Source: Alkalihalobacillus sp. CinArs1 | GTDB taxonomy: Bacteria; Bacillota; Bacilli; Bacillales; Guptibacillaceae | Assembly: GCF_947387515.1 (NCBI RefSeq) | Contig: NZ_CANDOB010000001.1 | Span: 1,608,364 to 1,672,363, forward strand | Reading direction: 5' to 3' | DNA length: 64,000 nt | Shown here: positions 26,320-34,975 of the stretch, piece after piece | Layout: each line of letters opens with the position of its first letter | How positions within the stretch are numbered: the first letter of the stretch is position 1 | The notes under the pieces: model-generated | Seen by the model: the letters and a program-made list of their open reading frames with translations, nothing else | What the model was told of the DNA's origin: nothing | Database searches by the model: none | Position numbers and translations under genes: made by a program

Positions 26320-27975
26320 TTAAATTCTATACACTCTTGCTTCATATGGTTTTAGGACTAAAGCTGTGCTCTCACTTTTTTCGATGTCGTAATTATGAAG
26401 CAACAGGTTTTGATGCTTCAAATCTAAGTCAGCCGTAAACTCTGCTGCTTCAGTCGAAAGGTTCGTGATCACGACGACGCGATCGTCACTTGTCGTACGC
26501 GTATAAGCGTAAATTTGTTTATGATCTTTAAGGATCAGATCATAAGCTCCATACGTGAAAACAGGATTTTCTTTTTTTAGAGAAATCATATCCTTATAGA
26601 ATGAAAGCACGGATCCTTCTTCTTGTTCTTGTTTTGCAACGTTGATTTCCTTGTAGTTAGGGTTCACTTTCATCCAAGGAGTCCCTGTTGTAAATCCAGC
26701 GTTCGAATCCGTGTTCCACTGCATCGGTGTACGACTATTATCTCTGGACGATGCCCAGATCACTTTCATGATATCTTCATGAGATACGCCTTTTTCTCGC
26801 TGAATACGATAGCGATTTTTATCAGCTACATCATCATAATCATCGATCGATGGGAACTGAACGTTCGTCATTCCAATTTCTTGTCCCTGGTAGATAAAAG
26901 GCGTTCCTTGCATGAGGAAATACATCGCACCCATTGAAGTCGCGCTTTCCTTCCAGAATTCTTTGTCATTTCCCCATGTAGAGACGACACGCGGTTTATC
27001 ATGATTCTCTACGAAAAGAGCATTCCATCCATCATTTTCGAGGCCTTTCTGCCAACGAGTCAACACTTTCTTCAATTCAACGATATCTAATTCACTGTTT
27101 TCTTCAGCATCCCATAGTCCAAGGTGCTCAAACTGGAATATCATGTCCATCTTACCTTGTTCTTTACCGACCCATTGATCTGCTTGATCGATCGAAACAC
27201 CGTTTGCTTCACCGACTGTCATAACATCGTAGTTTGCGTACGTCTTATTCTTAAATTCTTCAAGGAAAAGCTGAATGCCTTCCTGATTCATATGCATATC
27301 GAAAGATGAAACATACTTCTCATCTTTAGGGTTAGGCATGTCCGGTAGACCAGGGCGCTTTTTAATATGACTGATCGCATCGATGCGGAAGCCATCGATT
27401 CCTTTATCGAGCCACCAGTTTACGGTTTCATATAAGGCATCACGGACATCTGAGTTCTCCCAATTTAGGTCAGGCTGTTTCGTTGAAAAAACATGCAGGT
27501 AATACTGATCAGTTGTCTCATCGTACTCCCACGCAGAACCTCCAAAGATACTTTCCCAGTTGTTTGGTTCATGTCCTTCTTTACCATCTCGCCAAATGTA
27601 CCAATCACGCTTTGGATTTTCCTTTGAAGAACGAGATTCAATAAACCATCTGTGCTCGTCACTCGTATGGTTCAGTACAAGGTCGATGATCAACTTCATT
27701 CCACGCTTGTGCACTTCACGAAGTAGAAGATCAAAATCCTCCATTGTTCCGAAGTCGTCCATAATATCTTGATAATCCGAAATATCATACCCATTGTCAT
27801 CGTTTGGAGACTTATACATCGGACAAATCCAAATGACGTCGATCCCCAAATCTTTAATATAATCAAGTCGTTCTATAATCCCTTGCAAATCACCAATTCC
27901 ATCACCGTTGGAGTCCTGAAAGCTGCGGGGATATATTTGATAACCGACTGCTTCTTTCCACCAAACTCTATTCAT
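26320..27975 (-). CDS. malL: GH13 alpha-glucosidase / oligo-1,6-glucosidase
   Basis: A 551-residue cytosolic GH13 enzyme hydrolysing alpha-glucosides. Conserved regions are 'DLVLNHTSDEH' (I), 'GFRIDAISH' (II, nucleophile Asp199), 'VMTVGEANG' (III, acid/base Glu256) and 'FVENHDKPR' (IV, Asp326). The N-terminal 'WWKEAVGYQIYPRSFQDSNGDGIGDL' is typical of MalL/TreC-type enzymes. The residue after Asp199 is Ala; in this subfamily Val there tends to go with alpha-1,6 specificity and Ala/Thr with alpha-1,4, so it may prefer maltose-like substrates (inference). The promoter carries two cre-like sites downstream of the -10, so catabolite repression is likely. Monocistronic. Confidence 0.9.
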   Translation of the reverse strand: MNRVWWKEAVGYQIYPRSFQDSNGDGIGDLQGIIERLDYIKDLGIDVIWICPMYKSPNDDNGYDISDYQDIMDDFGTMEDFDLLLREVHKRGMKLIIDLVLNHTSDEHRWFIESRSSKENPKRDWYIWRDGKEGHEPNNWESIFGGSAWEYDETTDQYYLHVFSTKQPDLNWENSDVRDALYETVNWWLDKGIDGFRIDAISHIKKRPGLPDMPNPKDEKYVSSFDMHMNQEGIQLFLEEFKNKTYANYDVMTVGEANGVSIDQADQWVGKEQGKMDMIFQFEHLGLWDAEENSELDIVELKKVLTRWQKGLENDGWNALFVENHDKPRVVSTWGNDKEFWKESATSMGAMYFLMQGTPFIYQGQEIGMTNVQFPSIDDYDDVADKNRYRIQREKGVSHEDIMKVIWASSRDNSRTPMQWNTDSNAGFTTGTPWMKVNPNYKEINVAKQEQEEGSVLSFYKDMISLKKENPVFTYGAYDLILKDHKQIYAYTRTTSDDRVVVITNLSTEAAEFTADLDLKHQNLLLHNYDIEKSESTALVLKPYEARVYRI

Positions 27976-28019
27976 TCTCCTACACCCCCATCAATTTATA
28001 AAAAAGAGTTACCTGTAAG

Positions 28020-28033
28020 TGCAAACGTTTGCT
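28020..28033. promoter_or_regulatory. cre (CcpA) site of malL
   Basis: TGCAAACGTTTGCT fits the cre consensus fully and is nearly palindromic. It lies between the malL promoter and its start, a repressing position. Confidence 0.7.
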
Positions 28034-28061
28034 CAATTGTGTAATAAAAAAAGCGCTTCTA

Positions 28062-28075
28062 TGATATCGCTTACT
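28062..28075 (-). promoter_or_regulatory. Second cre-like site of malL
   Basis: On the minus strand AGTAAGCGATATCA has one mismatch to the cre consensus (A for the first T). It starts 3 bp downstream of the -10. Confidence 0.4.
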
Positions 28076-28077
28076 TA

Positions 28078-28106
28078 ATTCTACTCGCAATCTCCATAAT
28101 TATCAA
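28078..28106 (-). promoter_or_regulatory. Sigma-A promoter of malL
   Basis: TTGATA (28101-28106), 17-bp spacer, TAGAAT (28078-28083) on the minus strand. The 348-bp gap 27976-28323 holds this promoter, two cre-like sites, the divergent adeC promoter and the purine riboswitch. Confidence 0.7.
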
Positions 28107-28138
28107 TATACTTGTAAAAGTAATTTTAGAAGCATGAA

Positions 28139-28167
28139 TTGACGTTGCGATGGAGAATGTATAGAAT
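28139..28167 (+). promoter_or_regulatory. Sigma-A promoter of adeC
   Basis: TTGACG (28139-28144), 17-bp spacer, TAGAAT (28162-28167). Transcription would start about 28174, just before the riboswitch. Confidence 0.75.
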
Positions 28168-28190
28168 ACCTTATTAATCGCTATCAGAAA

Positions 28191-28261
28191 GCTTCGTATA
28201 ATTTTGGAGATAAGGTCCAAAAGTTTCTACCAAACTACCGGAAATGGTTTGACTACGATGA
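28191..28261 (+). ncRNA. Purine riboswitch, guanine class
   Basis: The aptamer has the conserved core: J1/2 TATAAT, P2 TTTTGGA/TCCAAAA (28202-28208, 28216-28222) with loop GATAAGG, J2/3 GTTTCTAC, P3 CAAACT/GGTTTG with loop ACCGGAAAT, then J3/1 ACT. The specificity base (position 74 of the B. subtilis xpt aptamer) is C at 28253, which pairs with guanine or hypoxanthine; adenine sensors have U. P1 is short (TCGT/ACGA with one mismatch beyond). Downstream, GATGAT (28257-28262) can pair with ATCATC (28272-28277), competing with P1. No U-tract terminator is seen before the adeC start, so control may be translational. Confidence 0.88.
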
Positions 28262-28323
28262 TCACTTACGTATCATCCCCTGTCAGGCTGGAGAATTCCA
28301 GAACGAGAGGAGATATAACAAGA

Positions 28324-30039
28324 ATGGAACAATTTATTAAAAGAATTCAAACCGCATCAGGTGACCGTGCTGCAGATACCGTTATTAAAAACGCAAGGAT
28401 ATTAGATATCTATAATCTACGTCTCATTGCCGGCGATGTTGCGATTACAGATGGAAAGTTTGTTGGGATAGGGGCTTTTGAAGGAAAAGAAACGATCGAT
28501 GCCAAACAAAAAATCCTCATCCCAGCTCTAATCGATGCACACGTCCATATCGAATCCGCCATGGTTTCCCCTTCACAATTCTCAAAAGCCGTTCTCCCAC
28601 ATGGTGTCACAACTGTTATTACCGACCCTCATGAAATCGGTAATGTGCTTGGAGCGGAGGGGATTTCGTATATGATCGATGACTCAGAGAACATACCGAT
28701 GGATGTCTTCTTCATGCTTCCATCTTGTGTTCCATCCACGCCTTATGAAAACGCTGGAGCCACCCTAACCGCCAATGACTTGAAACCTTTTTACAATCAT
28801 CCTCGTGTTCTTGGTCTCGCTGAGGTTATGGACTACCCTTCCGTCAAACATACAGACCCATCGATGATGGATAAGCTTCTGGATGCCCACCGATACGATA
28901 AGAAAATCGATGGACATGCAGCTGGTCTTCCTAGCCATGCACTAAACGTATATAAATCTGCAGGCATCAATACAGATCATGAATGTGTGTCAGCTGAAGA
29001 GGCATTAGAACGCATACAAAGAGGCATGTATGTTTTGATACGTGAGGGCTCAGTCGCAAAAAACATGAAGCAGATCTTACCAGCGGTCACTCCTCAGAAT
29101 GCAAGGCGCTTTCTGTTTTGTACGGATGATAAACATATGGACGACCTTATTTCAGAAGGAAGTGTCGATCATAATATTCGTCTAGCAATCAAACATGGCA
29201 TCGACCCCTACCTTGCCATTCAAATGGCTTCACTCAATGTAGCTGAATGTTATGGACTTAATAAAGGAGCCATCGCCCCTGGTCTAGATGCAGATTTTCT
29301 AGTGATGAACGATCTAGAAACGTTTGATATCTACCAAGTCTTTCGAGAAGGAAAACTTGTCGCCGAAGACGGTACGACTTCATTTAAACCTAAACCTCTC
29401 TCCTCTCAAGAGATTCGTAACACAGTAAACATACAGACGATCACGCAAGAAAGCTTACGTATTACACTTGAAAGTAAACGTGCGAACGTTATTGAGATTG
29501 TCCCTAACCAGATTGTGACAAAGCACCTCACACTTGACGTGGAGACAACTGAGAACACATTTATACCTTCCAAAGAAGCTGACCTTATGAAGTTAGCCGT
29601 TATTGAAAGGCATCATCATACAGGAAACATAGGTCTTGGAATTGTGAAAGGTCTCGGTTTTGAGAAAGGTGCGATCGCCACTACAGTCGGTCATGACTCC
29701 CATAATGTAATCGTTGCGGGCACAAACGACGAGGATATCCTATCAGCAATCGATGCTCTTAAACAAATAGGCGGAGGACTAGTGGTTGTAAGGGATGAGG
29801 AAGTAATCGGTGAATTGCCGTTACCGATTGCAGGTCTTCTTTCAGACAAAGGGTACCAAGCTGTTAACAAAGGGCTGCTTGAGCTAGACATCGCTCTGAA
29901 AGAAATAGGCGCTCCCGAACATTTCAATCCCTTTCTAACTCTCTCTTTTCTAAGCCTTCCAGTCATTCCGGAACTAAAGCTCACTGACAAAGGTCTATTC
30001 GATGTAACAGCATTCAAACATATTTCGATTGACGAGTAA
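28324..30039 (+). CDS. adeC: Adenine deaminase
   Basis: A 571-residue amidohydrolase that converts adenine to hypoxanthine and ammonia. ATG at 28324 follows GAGAGGAG; the frame stays open upstream through the riboswitch, but that extension is leader RNA. Motifs are 'LIPALIDAHVHIESAMVSPSQF' (HxH metal site), 'PHGVTTVITDPHEIGNVLG' (carbamylated-Lys region replaced by Glu/His as in Ade), 'DGHAAGL', 'DHECVSAEEALERIQRGMYVLIREGS' and 'FCTDDKH'. The C-terminal domain has 'ERHHHTGNIGLGIVKGLG'. The length matches family AdeC. Purine-salvage context and the upstream guanine riboswitch agree with this role. Confidence 0.95.
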   Translation: MEQFIKRIQTASGDRAADTVIKNARILDIYNLRLIAGDVAITDGKFVGIGAFEGKETIDAKQKILIPALIDAHVHIESAMVSPSQFSKAVLPHGVTTVITDPHEIGNVLGAEGISYMIDDSENIPMDVFFMLPSCVPSTPYENAGATLTANDLKPFYNHPRVLGLAEVMDYPSVKHTDPSMMDKLLDAHRYDKKIDGHAAGLPSHALNVYKSAGINTDHECVSAEEALERIQRGMYVLIREGSVAKNMKQILPAVTPQNARRFLFCTDDKHMDDLISEGSVDHNIRLAIKHGIDPYLAIQMASLNVAECYGLNKGAIAPGLDADFLVMNDLETFDIYQVFREGKLVAEDGTTSFKPKPLSSQEIRNTVNIQTITQESLRITLESKRANVIEIVPNQIVTKHLTLDVETTENTFIPSKEADLMKLAVIERHHHTGNIGLGIVKGLGFEKGAIATTVGHDSHNVIVAGTNDEDILSAIDALKQIGGGLVVVRDEEVIGELPLPIAGLLSDKGYQAVNKGLLELDIALKEIGAPEHFNPFLTLSFLSLPVIPELKLTDKGLFDVTAFKHISIDE

Positions 30040-30042
30040 ACG

Positions 30043-30072
30043 AAACCCGCCAGGCATGATGCCAGGCGGGTT
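30043..30072. terminator. Bidirectional terminator
   Basis: AACCCGCC...GGCGGGTT stem with inner AGGCA/TGCC pairing, followed by ATTCT. Between adeC and the convergent Gfo/Idh gene. Confidence 0.8.
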
Positions 30073-30075
30073 ATT

Positions 30076-31044
30076 CTATGAAATGATCGCAACTTCAGAC
30101 TCTTGCTGCACAGAACGATAAGATGCTTCCATCAACACCGTTAGATCGAGTGCTAGTGCAATGTTTTCATCCGTGCGTTTGTTATGTTTCACATGTTCTA
30201 CCCATTGGTTGAATGGAGAAGGTCGATCAGCTGGGATTGAAACTTTCTCGAATCCATTTCCAGTGTTTAGTAACAAATGACCTTCATCTGCCCTATATAA
30301 AACGGACCCTTTCGTTCCATGCAATTCAATTGTAAAAGGAGAATGAGGGTTAACGAATCCTGTTTCAATAATGCCATATGAACCTGATCCATATTGAAAG
30401 GTTACAACAGCCTGGTCTTCAACTTCTTTTCCAGTCATATACCCAAATTGCGCAGAGATCCGCTGAGGCATTCCTTGAAATAGCCTCGTTAAGTAAACTG
30501 GATGACATCCTAAATCGATTAGCGCTCCACCCTGGCACGTTTCTACGTCATAGAAATGATGCGGTAACCAGTCTGCTATCGCTCCATCATGAGCAAGACG
30601 CACTCTAGATTGCGTGATGTCACCGATCTCACCTGAGGCGAGGATATCTTGTATCGCTTTCGTATAGCCGTCATACACTCTCGGCAATGAAACGAACAGC
30701 TTTACACCCTCTTGCTTCACCGTTTCGATGATTTCTAGTGCTTCCTCTTCTGTTGCCGCCAGAACCTTTTCTGTAAAAATGTGTTTTCCCGCTTTGGCTG
30801 CTTTTATTATAAGATCTTTGTGCATGTTCGTTGGAGATGTAACGACCACTCCATCGATCGTATCGCGTCTTAGAAGATCGTCGATACTGTCTATGTACTC
30901 TGCTCCCCACTTTTGTGCTTCACTTCTTCCTCGCTCCTCATATTCATCCCAAACCGCTGTAATAAGTGTTTCAGGATGATCGAGTGCTTCTTTCGCATAA
31001 TCCTTTGCGTGAACGTGCCAAAAACTTAACATTGCGAGATTCAT
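30076..31044 (-). CDS. Gfo/Idh/MocA family oxidoreductase
   Basis: A 322-residue NAD(P)-dependent dehydrogenase of sugar- or inositol-type substrates. The Rossmann domain covers residues 1-120. It lacks the classic GxGxxG loop and starts 'NLAMLSFWHVHAKDYAKEAL', with His residues in its place. Next come 'DGVVVTSPTNMHKDLIIKAAKAGKHIFTEKVLAAT' (EKP-like motif changed to EKV) and 'GALIDLGCHPVYLTRLF' (catalytic Asp/His region). The altered nucleotide loop occurs in a subset of the family. The substrate is unknown. A cre-like palindrome lies 27 bp upstream. Start preceded by AGGAGG. Confidence 0.85.
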   Translation of the reverse strand: MNLAMLSFWHVHAKDYAKEALDHPETLITAVWDEYEERGRSEAQKWGAEYIDSIDDLLRRDTIDGVVVTSPTNMHKDLIIKAAKAGKHIFTEKVLAATEEEALEIIETVKQEGVKLFVSLPRVYDGYTKAIQDILASGEIGDITQSRVRLAHDGAIADWLPHHFYDVETCQGGALIDLGCHPVYLTRLFQGMPQRISAQFGYMTGKEVEDQAVVTFQYGSGSYGIIETGFVNPHSPFTIELHGTKGSVLYRADEGHLLLNTGNGFEKVSIPADRPSPFNQWVEHVKHNKRTDENIALALDLTVLMEASYRSVQQESEVAIIS

Positions 31045-31070
31045 AACGGAAGCCTCCTATAAATACAAAA

Positions 31071-31087
31071 TGATAACGCTTTTATCA
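31071..31087 (-). promoter_or_regulatory. cre-like palindrome upstream of Gfo/Idh gene
   Basis: TGATAACGCTTTTATCA; the minus strand has one mismatch to the 15-nt cre consensus. It lies 27 bp before the start codon. Confidence 0.45.
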
Positions 31088-31219
31088 ATTGTATAGGAGT
31101 TGGTTGCGATCCATCAATTATAGAGGTAAAGAAATTTAAATAAATTAAAATTAGTGTGCATTTTCTATTTATGATATAATAGTAGTTGTGCTATAATTAA
31201 ATATTTTGGAGGTGGGCGC

Positions 31220-31708
31220 TTGTTTGAGGTAGGCGACAAAGTTTTTTATCCCATGTACGGTGCAGGTGTAATTGAAGCTATTGAAGAAAAAGAGATTCTG
31301 GGCGAAACACAGCTCTATTATATTCTTAATATTTCATTTCGCGATATCCAGGTGATGATACCGAAGGATAAAATGGAGAATTTGAATATCCGTGAAGTGT
31401 TGGATTCGAGTAAAATGGACGATATTCTAACAACATTCCATGCTGATGCTGAGCTTGATGCTGAACCAAATGCCAATCGAAACCAGCGATACCGCGATAA
31501 TATGAATAAGCTTAAAACCGGGGATATTCGTAACCACGTAGAAGTGATTCGCGAACTGGTTACCCTCAACAAGAAAAGACCACTAGGAACAGACGATAAA
31601 AAGCTGCTTGAAAACGCTCAGCAGTTTCTCATAAGTGAAATCGTATTAACGAAAGACGTTAAGCTCGATCAGGCTACGTCGATGTTACATGAAGCCATCT
31701 ACCAGTAA
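31220..31708 (+). CDS. CarD/CdnL-family transcription regulator
   Basis: A 162-residue protein starting at TTG, preceded by GGAGGTG. The N-terminal CarD_CdnL_TRCF Tudor-like domain (1-60: 'FEVGDKVFYPMYGAGVIEAIEEKEILGETQLYYIL...IQVMIPKDKMENLNIREV') binds the RNA polymerase beta subunit. An all-helical C-terminal domain follows (about 80-160). CarD/CdnL proteins stabilise open promoter complexes; the B. subtilis homologue is YdeB. Monocistronic with a strong terminator. Confidence 0.9.
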   Translation: MFEVGDKVFYPMYGAGVIEAIEEKEILGETQLYYILNISFRDIQVMIPKDKMENLNIREVLDSSKMDDILTTFHADAELDAEPNANRNQRYRDNMNKLKTGDIRNHVEVIRELVTLNKKRPLGTDDKKLLENAQQFLISEIVLTKDVKLDQATSMLHEAIYQ

Positions 31709-31711
31709 ACT

Positions 31712-31746
31712 AAAAGGACAGCACCGAAGCGGTGCTGTCCTTTTTT
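31712..31746. terminator. Bidirectional terminator
   Basis: AAAAGGACAGCACC / GGTGCTGTCCTTTT, 14-bp perfect stem, 5-nt loop, TT following. Between carD-like gene and gntK. Confidence 0.9.
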
Positions 31747-31748
31747 CA

Positions 31749-33293
31749 TCATTTCCCTAATACGTTCGTCTGAAATGCTGAAATAGCTTTATATTCTTCA
31801 GTTAGCTTGTTGGAAATACTCATGTAAATCGGTAATAGTTCAGCATATAATTTCACGCTTTCTTCTTCAGGCTGGTGCGCATACGTGCTACCAACGAGGT
31901 CTGATACGATTTTGTAAGAATCGATTTCTCCTAACGCCTCCATCCCTAGGACGATTGCACCAAGGCAAGAGCTTTCGTAACTTTCAGGAACGATGACTTC
32001 TTCATTAAAAATATCCGCCATCATTTGACGCCACAGAGCTGATCTTGAGAAACCGCCAGTCGCTTTAATTTGCTTCGGTTCGCCGATCAGTTCCTTTAGA
32101 GCCTCTAGGACACTATATAGATTGAAGATAACGCCTTCTAAAACCGCTCGAATCATATGCTCTTTCTTATGGTGCATCGCAAGACCGAAGAAGCTGCCTC
32201 TTGCTTCTGAGTTCCATAGTGGAGCACGTTCTCCCGCAAGGTAAGGGTGAAAAATCAACCCATCTGCCCCTGGCCTCACTTGTTCAGCGATTCTAGTTAA
32301 GATTTCGTACGTGTCGATACCAAGACGTTTCGCCGTTTCCATTTCAGAAGCTGCGAATTGATCTCTGACCCAGCGGAACGTTATCCCCCCATTATTGACA
32401 GGCCCTCCGATCACCCACTTGTTTTCAGTGAGCGCATAACAAAAGATTCGTCCATGTGGATCTGTGACAGGTCGATCAGTGACAGCACGAATAGCTCCAC
32501 TCGTTCCGATCGTTACCGCGACAACGCCTGGCTCGATCGCATCAACACCTAGGTTTGATAAAACCCCATCACTTGCTCCAACGATAAATTTCGTAGAAGC
32601 ACTTAATCCTGTTTCATCGATGTATGGTTCTTTCAATCCCTCTATGACCCTAGTAGTCGAGACTGGTAGAGATAGTTTCTCTTCAGTAATACCTGCCACA
32701 GATAGAGCCTCTTCATCCCAATCAAGTTGTTCAAGGTTGAATAGTCCCGTTGCAGATGCAATCGAATAATCGACTACGTACGTATGGAAAAAGCGATAGA
32801 ACACATATTCTTTGATCGAAATAAACTTGGAAGCTGATGTAAATAACTCCTCTTTCTCGTTTTTTAGCCATACTAATTTTGATAAAGGAGACATCGGATG
32901 GATTGGAGTACCTGTCCGCAAGTAAATGTCATGCCCATTCATCTCTGACTTGATTTTTTCAGCCCACTTCGCACTTCTGTTATCCGCCCATGTGATGCAG
33001 TTTGTCATCGGCTTCCCTTCAAAATCGACAGCTATCAGACTATGCATGGCAGAACTGAAAGACACGAATGAAATGCTCTCTGCAGAAAGACTCTCCTCAG
33101 TCAGTACTTCTCGAATCGACTTTACAACCGCAAGTAAGATCTCTTCGGGGTTCTGTTCAGCAATACCTGGTTTAGGGGTTAAAAGCGGATATTCAACGCT
33201 ATGCTTTGTAACTGGATGACCTTTTTCATCAAATAAAACAGCTTTGGTACTCGTCGTTCCAATATCAACGCCGATCATAAATCTATTTTTCAA
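31749..33293 (-). CDS. gntK: Gluconokinase (FGGY family)
   Basis: A 514-residue FGGY carbohydrate kinase phosphorylating gluconate to 6-phosphogluconate. TTG start at 33293 after GAGGAGGAG. Motifs are 'MIGVDIGTTSTKAVLFDEKG' (phosphate 1), 'ITWADNRSAKWAEKI' (sugar-binding), 'GASDGVLSNLGV' (catalytic Asp), 'VTIGTSGAIR' (phosphate 2) and 'KATGGFSRSALWRQMMADIF' (adenosine). Similarity and its place after a GntP permease support gluconokinase over xylulokinase or glycerol kinase. gntZ is not present beside it, unlike the B. subtilis gntRKPZ operon. Confidence 0.92.
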   Translation of the reverse strand: MKNRFMIGVDIGTTSTKAVLFDEKGHPVTKHSVEYPLLTPKPGIAEQNPEEILLAVVKSIREVLTEESLSAESISFVSFSSAMHSLIAVDFEGKPMTNCITWADNRSAKWAEKIKSEMNGHDIYLRTGTPIHPMSPLSKLVWLKNEKEELFTSASKFISIKEYVFYRFFHTYVVDYSIASATGLFNLEQLDWDEEALSVAGITEEKLSLPVSTTRVIEGLKEPYIDETGLSASTKFIVGASDGVLSNLGVDAIEPGVVAVTIGTSGAIRAVTDRPVTDPHGRIFCYALTENKWVIGGPVNNGGITFRWVRDQFAASEMETAKRLGIDTYEILTRIAEQVRPGADGLIFHPYLAGERAPLWNSEARGSFFGLAMHHKKEHMIRAVLEGVIFNLYSVLEALKELIGEPKQIKATGGFSRSALWRQMMADIFNEEVIVPESYESSCLGAIVLGMEALGEIDSYKIVSDLVGSTYAHQPEEESVKLYAELLPIYMSISNKLTEEYKAISAFQTNVLGK

Positions 33294-33319
33294 AGGAATC
33301 TCCTCCTCTAGTTAGGTGT

Positions 33320-33350
33320 AATAACAAAATGCGAGCGTAACGCTCGCATT
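33320..33350 (-). terminator. Hairpin between gntP and gntK
   Basis: AATGCGAGCG / CGCTCGCATT with a 3-nt loop, followed on the minus strand by TTGTTATT. It may attenuate read-through from gntP into gntK. Confidence 0.6.
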
Positions 33351-33359
33351 CGACTTCTA

Positions 33360-34712
33360 TTATCCAATAAAGAAACTACATACAAACACAACGGCGAATC
33401 CGACTAGACCGATTAACGTTTCCATAACGGTCCACGATTTTAATGTGTCTTTTTCATTTAATCCTAAGAATCTATTCACTAGCCAGAAACCAGAATCGTT
33501 CACGTGAGATAAAACCGTTGCACCAGCTGCAATGGCAATTACCATCATACCTAATACTGGTCCTTGCATATCCATGCTTGTGATGAGTGGTGACATAAGA
33601 CCTGCAGCGGTTACCATCGAAACGGTGGCAGAACCTTGAGCAACACGAACAGCAGCAGCGATTAAAAAAGCCAATAGAATTGGAGGTAATGGTGAAGAAG
33701 CCATCTTTTCACCTAATACCTGTCCAACACCAGAATCGATCAACACCTGTTTGAAAACACCACCTGCACCTGTTACAAGAATGATGATTCCCGCAGGCTC
33801 AAGTGCTTTATTCGCTATACCCTGCACATCTTCCTTCGTATACCCACGTAATGTTCCAAGTAGAATGAATGCAAGGATTGTCGCGATCGTCAATGCTACG
33901 AAAGGATGTCCCATAAACGTTAAGAAAGAGCGTAATGGAACGAGCGAGCTTCCATCTTCAATCAGAAGATCAGATAGCGTGTTCGCTAGAATCAACACGA
34001 GCGGAATCGAAATCAAGCTCGTAACGAGCCAAAAGCTTGGGAGCTCTTTATCATATTCTTTTTCTTCGATTTCCATGTAATCTGGTACTGTCGCATGAAT
34101 TTTCTTACCGATATAACGTCCGAATAAAGGACCTGCAATGATCATAGAGGGGATACCCGCTAATACACCAAAGAGAATTACCCAGCCAAGATCAGCTCCA
34201 ATTAAATCCGCAACTGCGATGGGTCCTGGAGTCGGCGGAATAAAGCTATGCGTAACCGCAAGTCCTGCTAATAGCGGAATCGCATAATGGAGCAGCGACT
34301 TCCCTGTTTTTTTTGCGAGACTATAGACAAGTGGGACAAGGATGATAAAACCAACATCAAAGAAGACCGGAATCGCTACAATAAAACCCGTTAAACCAAG
34401 TGCCCACTGAGCTCTTCCTTCTCCGAACTTTTTGATAAGCGTTTGTGCAAGGCGTTCAGCACCACCAGAAACTTCTAGCATCTGTCCGAACATGGCACCT
34501 AAACCAACGACCACAGCTACGAACCCAAGGGTTCCACCCATACCGTTCTTAACCGATTCGATCACACCATCTAATGGCATACCTGCCGCAATTCCTACTA
34601 ATAAACTTACTAGTAATAATGAAACGAACGCGTGTAATTTTGTTCTGATAACTAGAAATAAAAGTACAAAGATAGCAAGAACGGCTAACAGAATCAGCAT
34701 ATTACCCGACAT
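33360..34712 (-). CDS. gntP: Gluconate permease, GntP family
   Basis: A 450-residue membrane protein with about 12-14 helices. ATG at 34712 follows AAAGGAGG; an upstream 23-codon extension has no site. GntP hallmarks are 'MGGTLGFVAVVVGLGAMFGQMLEVSGGAERLAQTL', 'VAIPVFFDVGFIILVPLVYSLAKKTGKSLLHYAIPLLAGLAVTHSFIPPTPGPIAVADLIGADLG' and 'HVNDSGFWLVNRF'. It imports gluconate by proton symport. First gene of gntP-gntK, with a cre overlapping its -35. Confidence 0.93.
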   Translation of the reverse strand: MSGNMLILLAVLAIFVLLFLVIRTKLHAFVSLLLVSLLVGIAAGMPLDGVIESVKNGMGGTLGFVAVVVGLGAMFGQMLEVSGGAERLAQTLIKKFGEGRAQWALGLTGFIVAIPVFFDVGFIILVPLVYSLAKKTGKSLLHYAIPLLAGLAVTHSFIPPTPGPIAVADLIGADLGWVILFGVLAGIPSMIIAGPLFGRYIGKKIHATVPDYMEIEEKEYDKELPSFWLVTSLISIPLVLILANTLSDLLIEDGSSLVPLRSFLTFMGHPFVALTIATILAFILLGTLRGYTKEDVQGIANKALEPAGIIILVTGAGGVFKQVLIDSGVGQVLGEKMASSPLPPILLAFLIAAAVRVAQGSATVSMVTAAGLMSPLITSMDMQGPVLGMMVIAIAAGATVLSHVNDSGFWLVNRFLGLNEKDTLKSWTVMETLIGLVGFAVVFVCSFFIG

Positions 34713-34867
34713 GATTTTATCCTCCTTTATTTTCCTGTGTACTAACCTCTTCGATCGCTTCGTCAATAATTGCGACGTCATTGAGGAATCGCTTACATAA
34801 ATGAGTAAAGTGTCAAAATTGGAAAGCTATGTACATTCTGGAAAGAAAAAATATTTCCTATAAGCGA

Positions 34868-34895
34868 ATTATACAATAAATATTTTTTATTGCAA
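34868..34895 (-). promoter_or_regulatory. Sigma-A promoter of gntP
   Basis: TTGCAA (34890-34895), 16-bp spacer, TATAAT (34868-34873) on the minus strand. The cre at 34891 overlaps the -35. Confidence 0.65.
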
Positions 34896-34904
34896 CCGCT
34901 TCCA
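34891..34904. promoter_or_regulatory. cre site overlapping gntP -35
   Basis: TGCAACCGCTTCCA fits the cre consensus fully. Confidence 0.6.
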
Positions 34905-34926
34905 AGAAATCTATTTTCATTAATTA

Positions 34927-34940
34927 TGTAATCGGTTACA
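34927..34940. promoter_or_regulatory. Second cre or RpiR-type operator
   Basis: TGTAATCGGTTACA fits cre and is also a TGTAA-N4-TTACA palindrome that could bind the adjacent RpiR-type regulator. 36 bp upstream of the regulator start. Confidence 0.5.
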
Positions 34941-34975
34941 ATAAGGAGATAAAGTATCGTGAGAGGAGAATGTTA

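Noticed and set aside
28204..28323. N-terminal 40-codon extension of adeC
   Set aside because: It is encoded by the purine aptamer and its linker; the ribosome site GAGAGGAG and family homology place the start at 28324.
33497..33512. Second parS-like sequence (CGTTCACGTGAGAT) in gntP
   Set aside because: It lacks one base between GTT and CACGTG and has mismatches in the right arm; inside a coding region.
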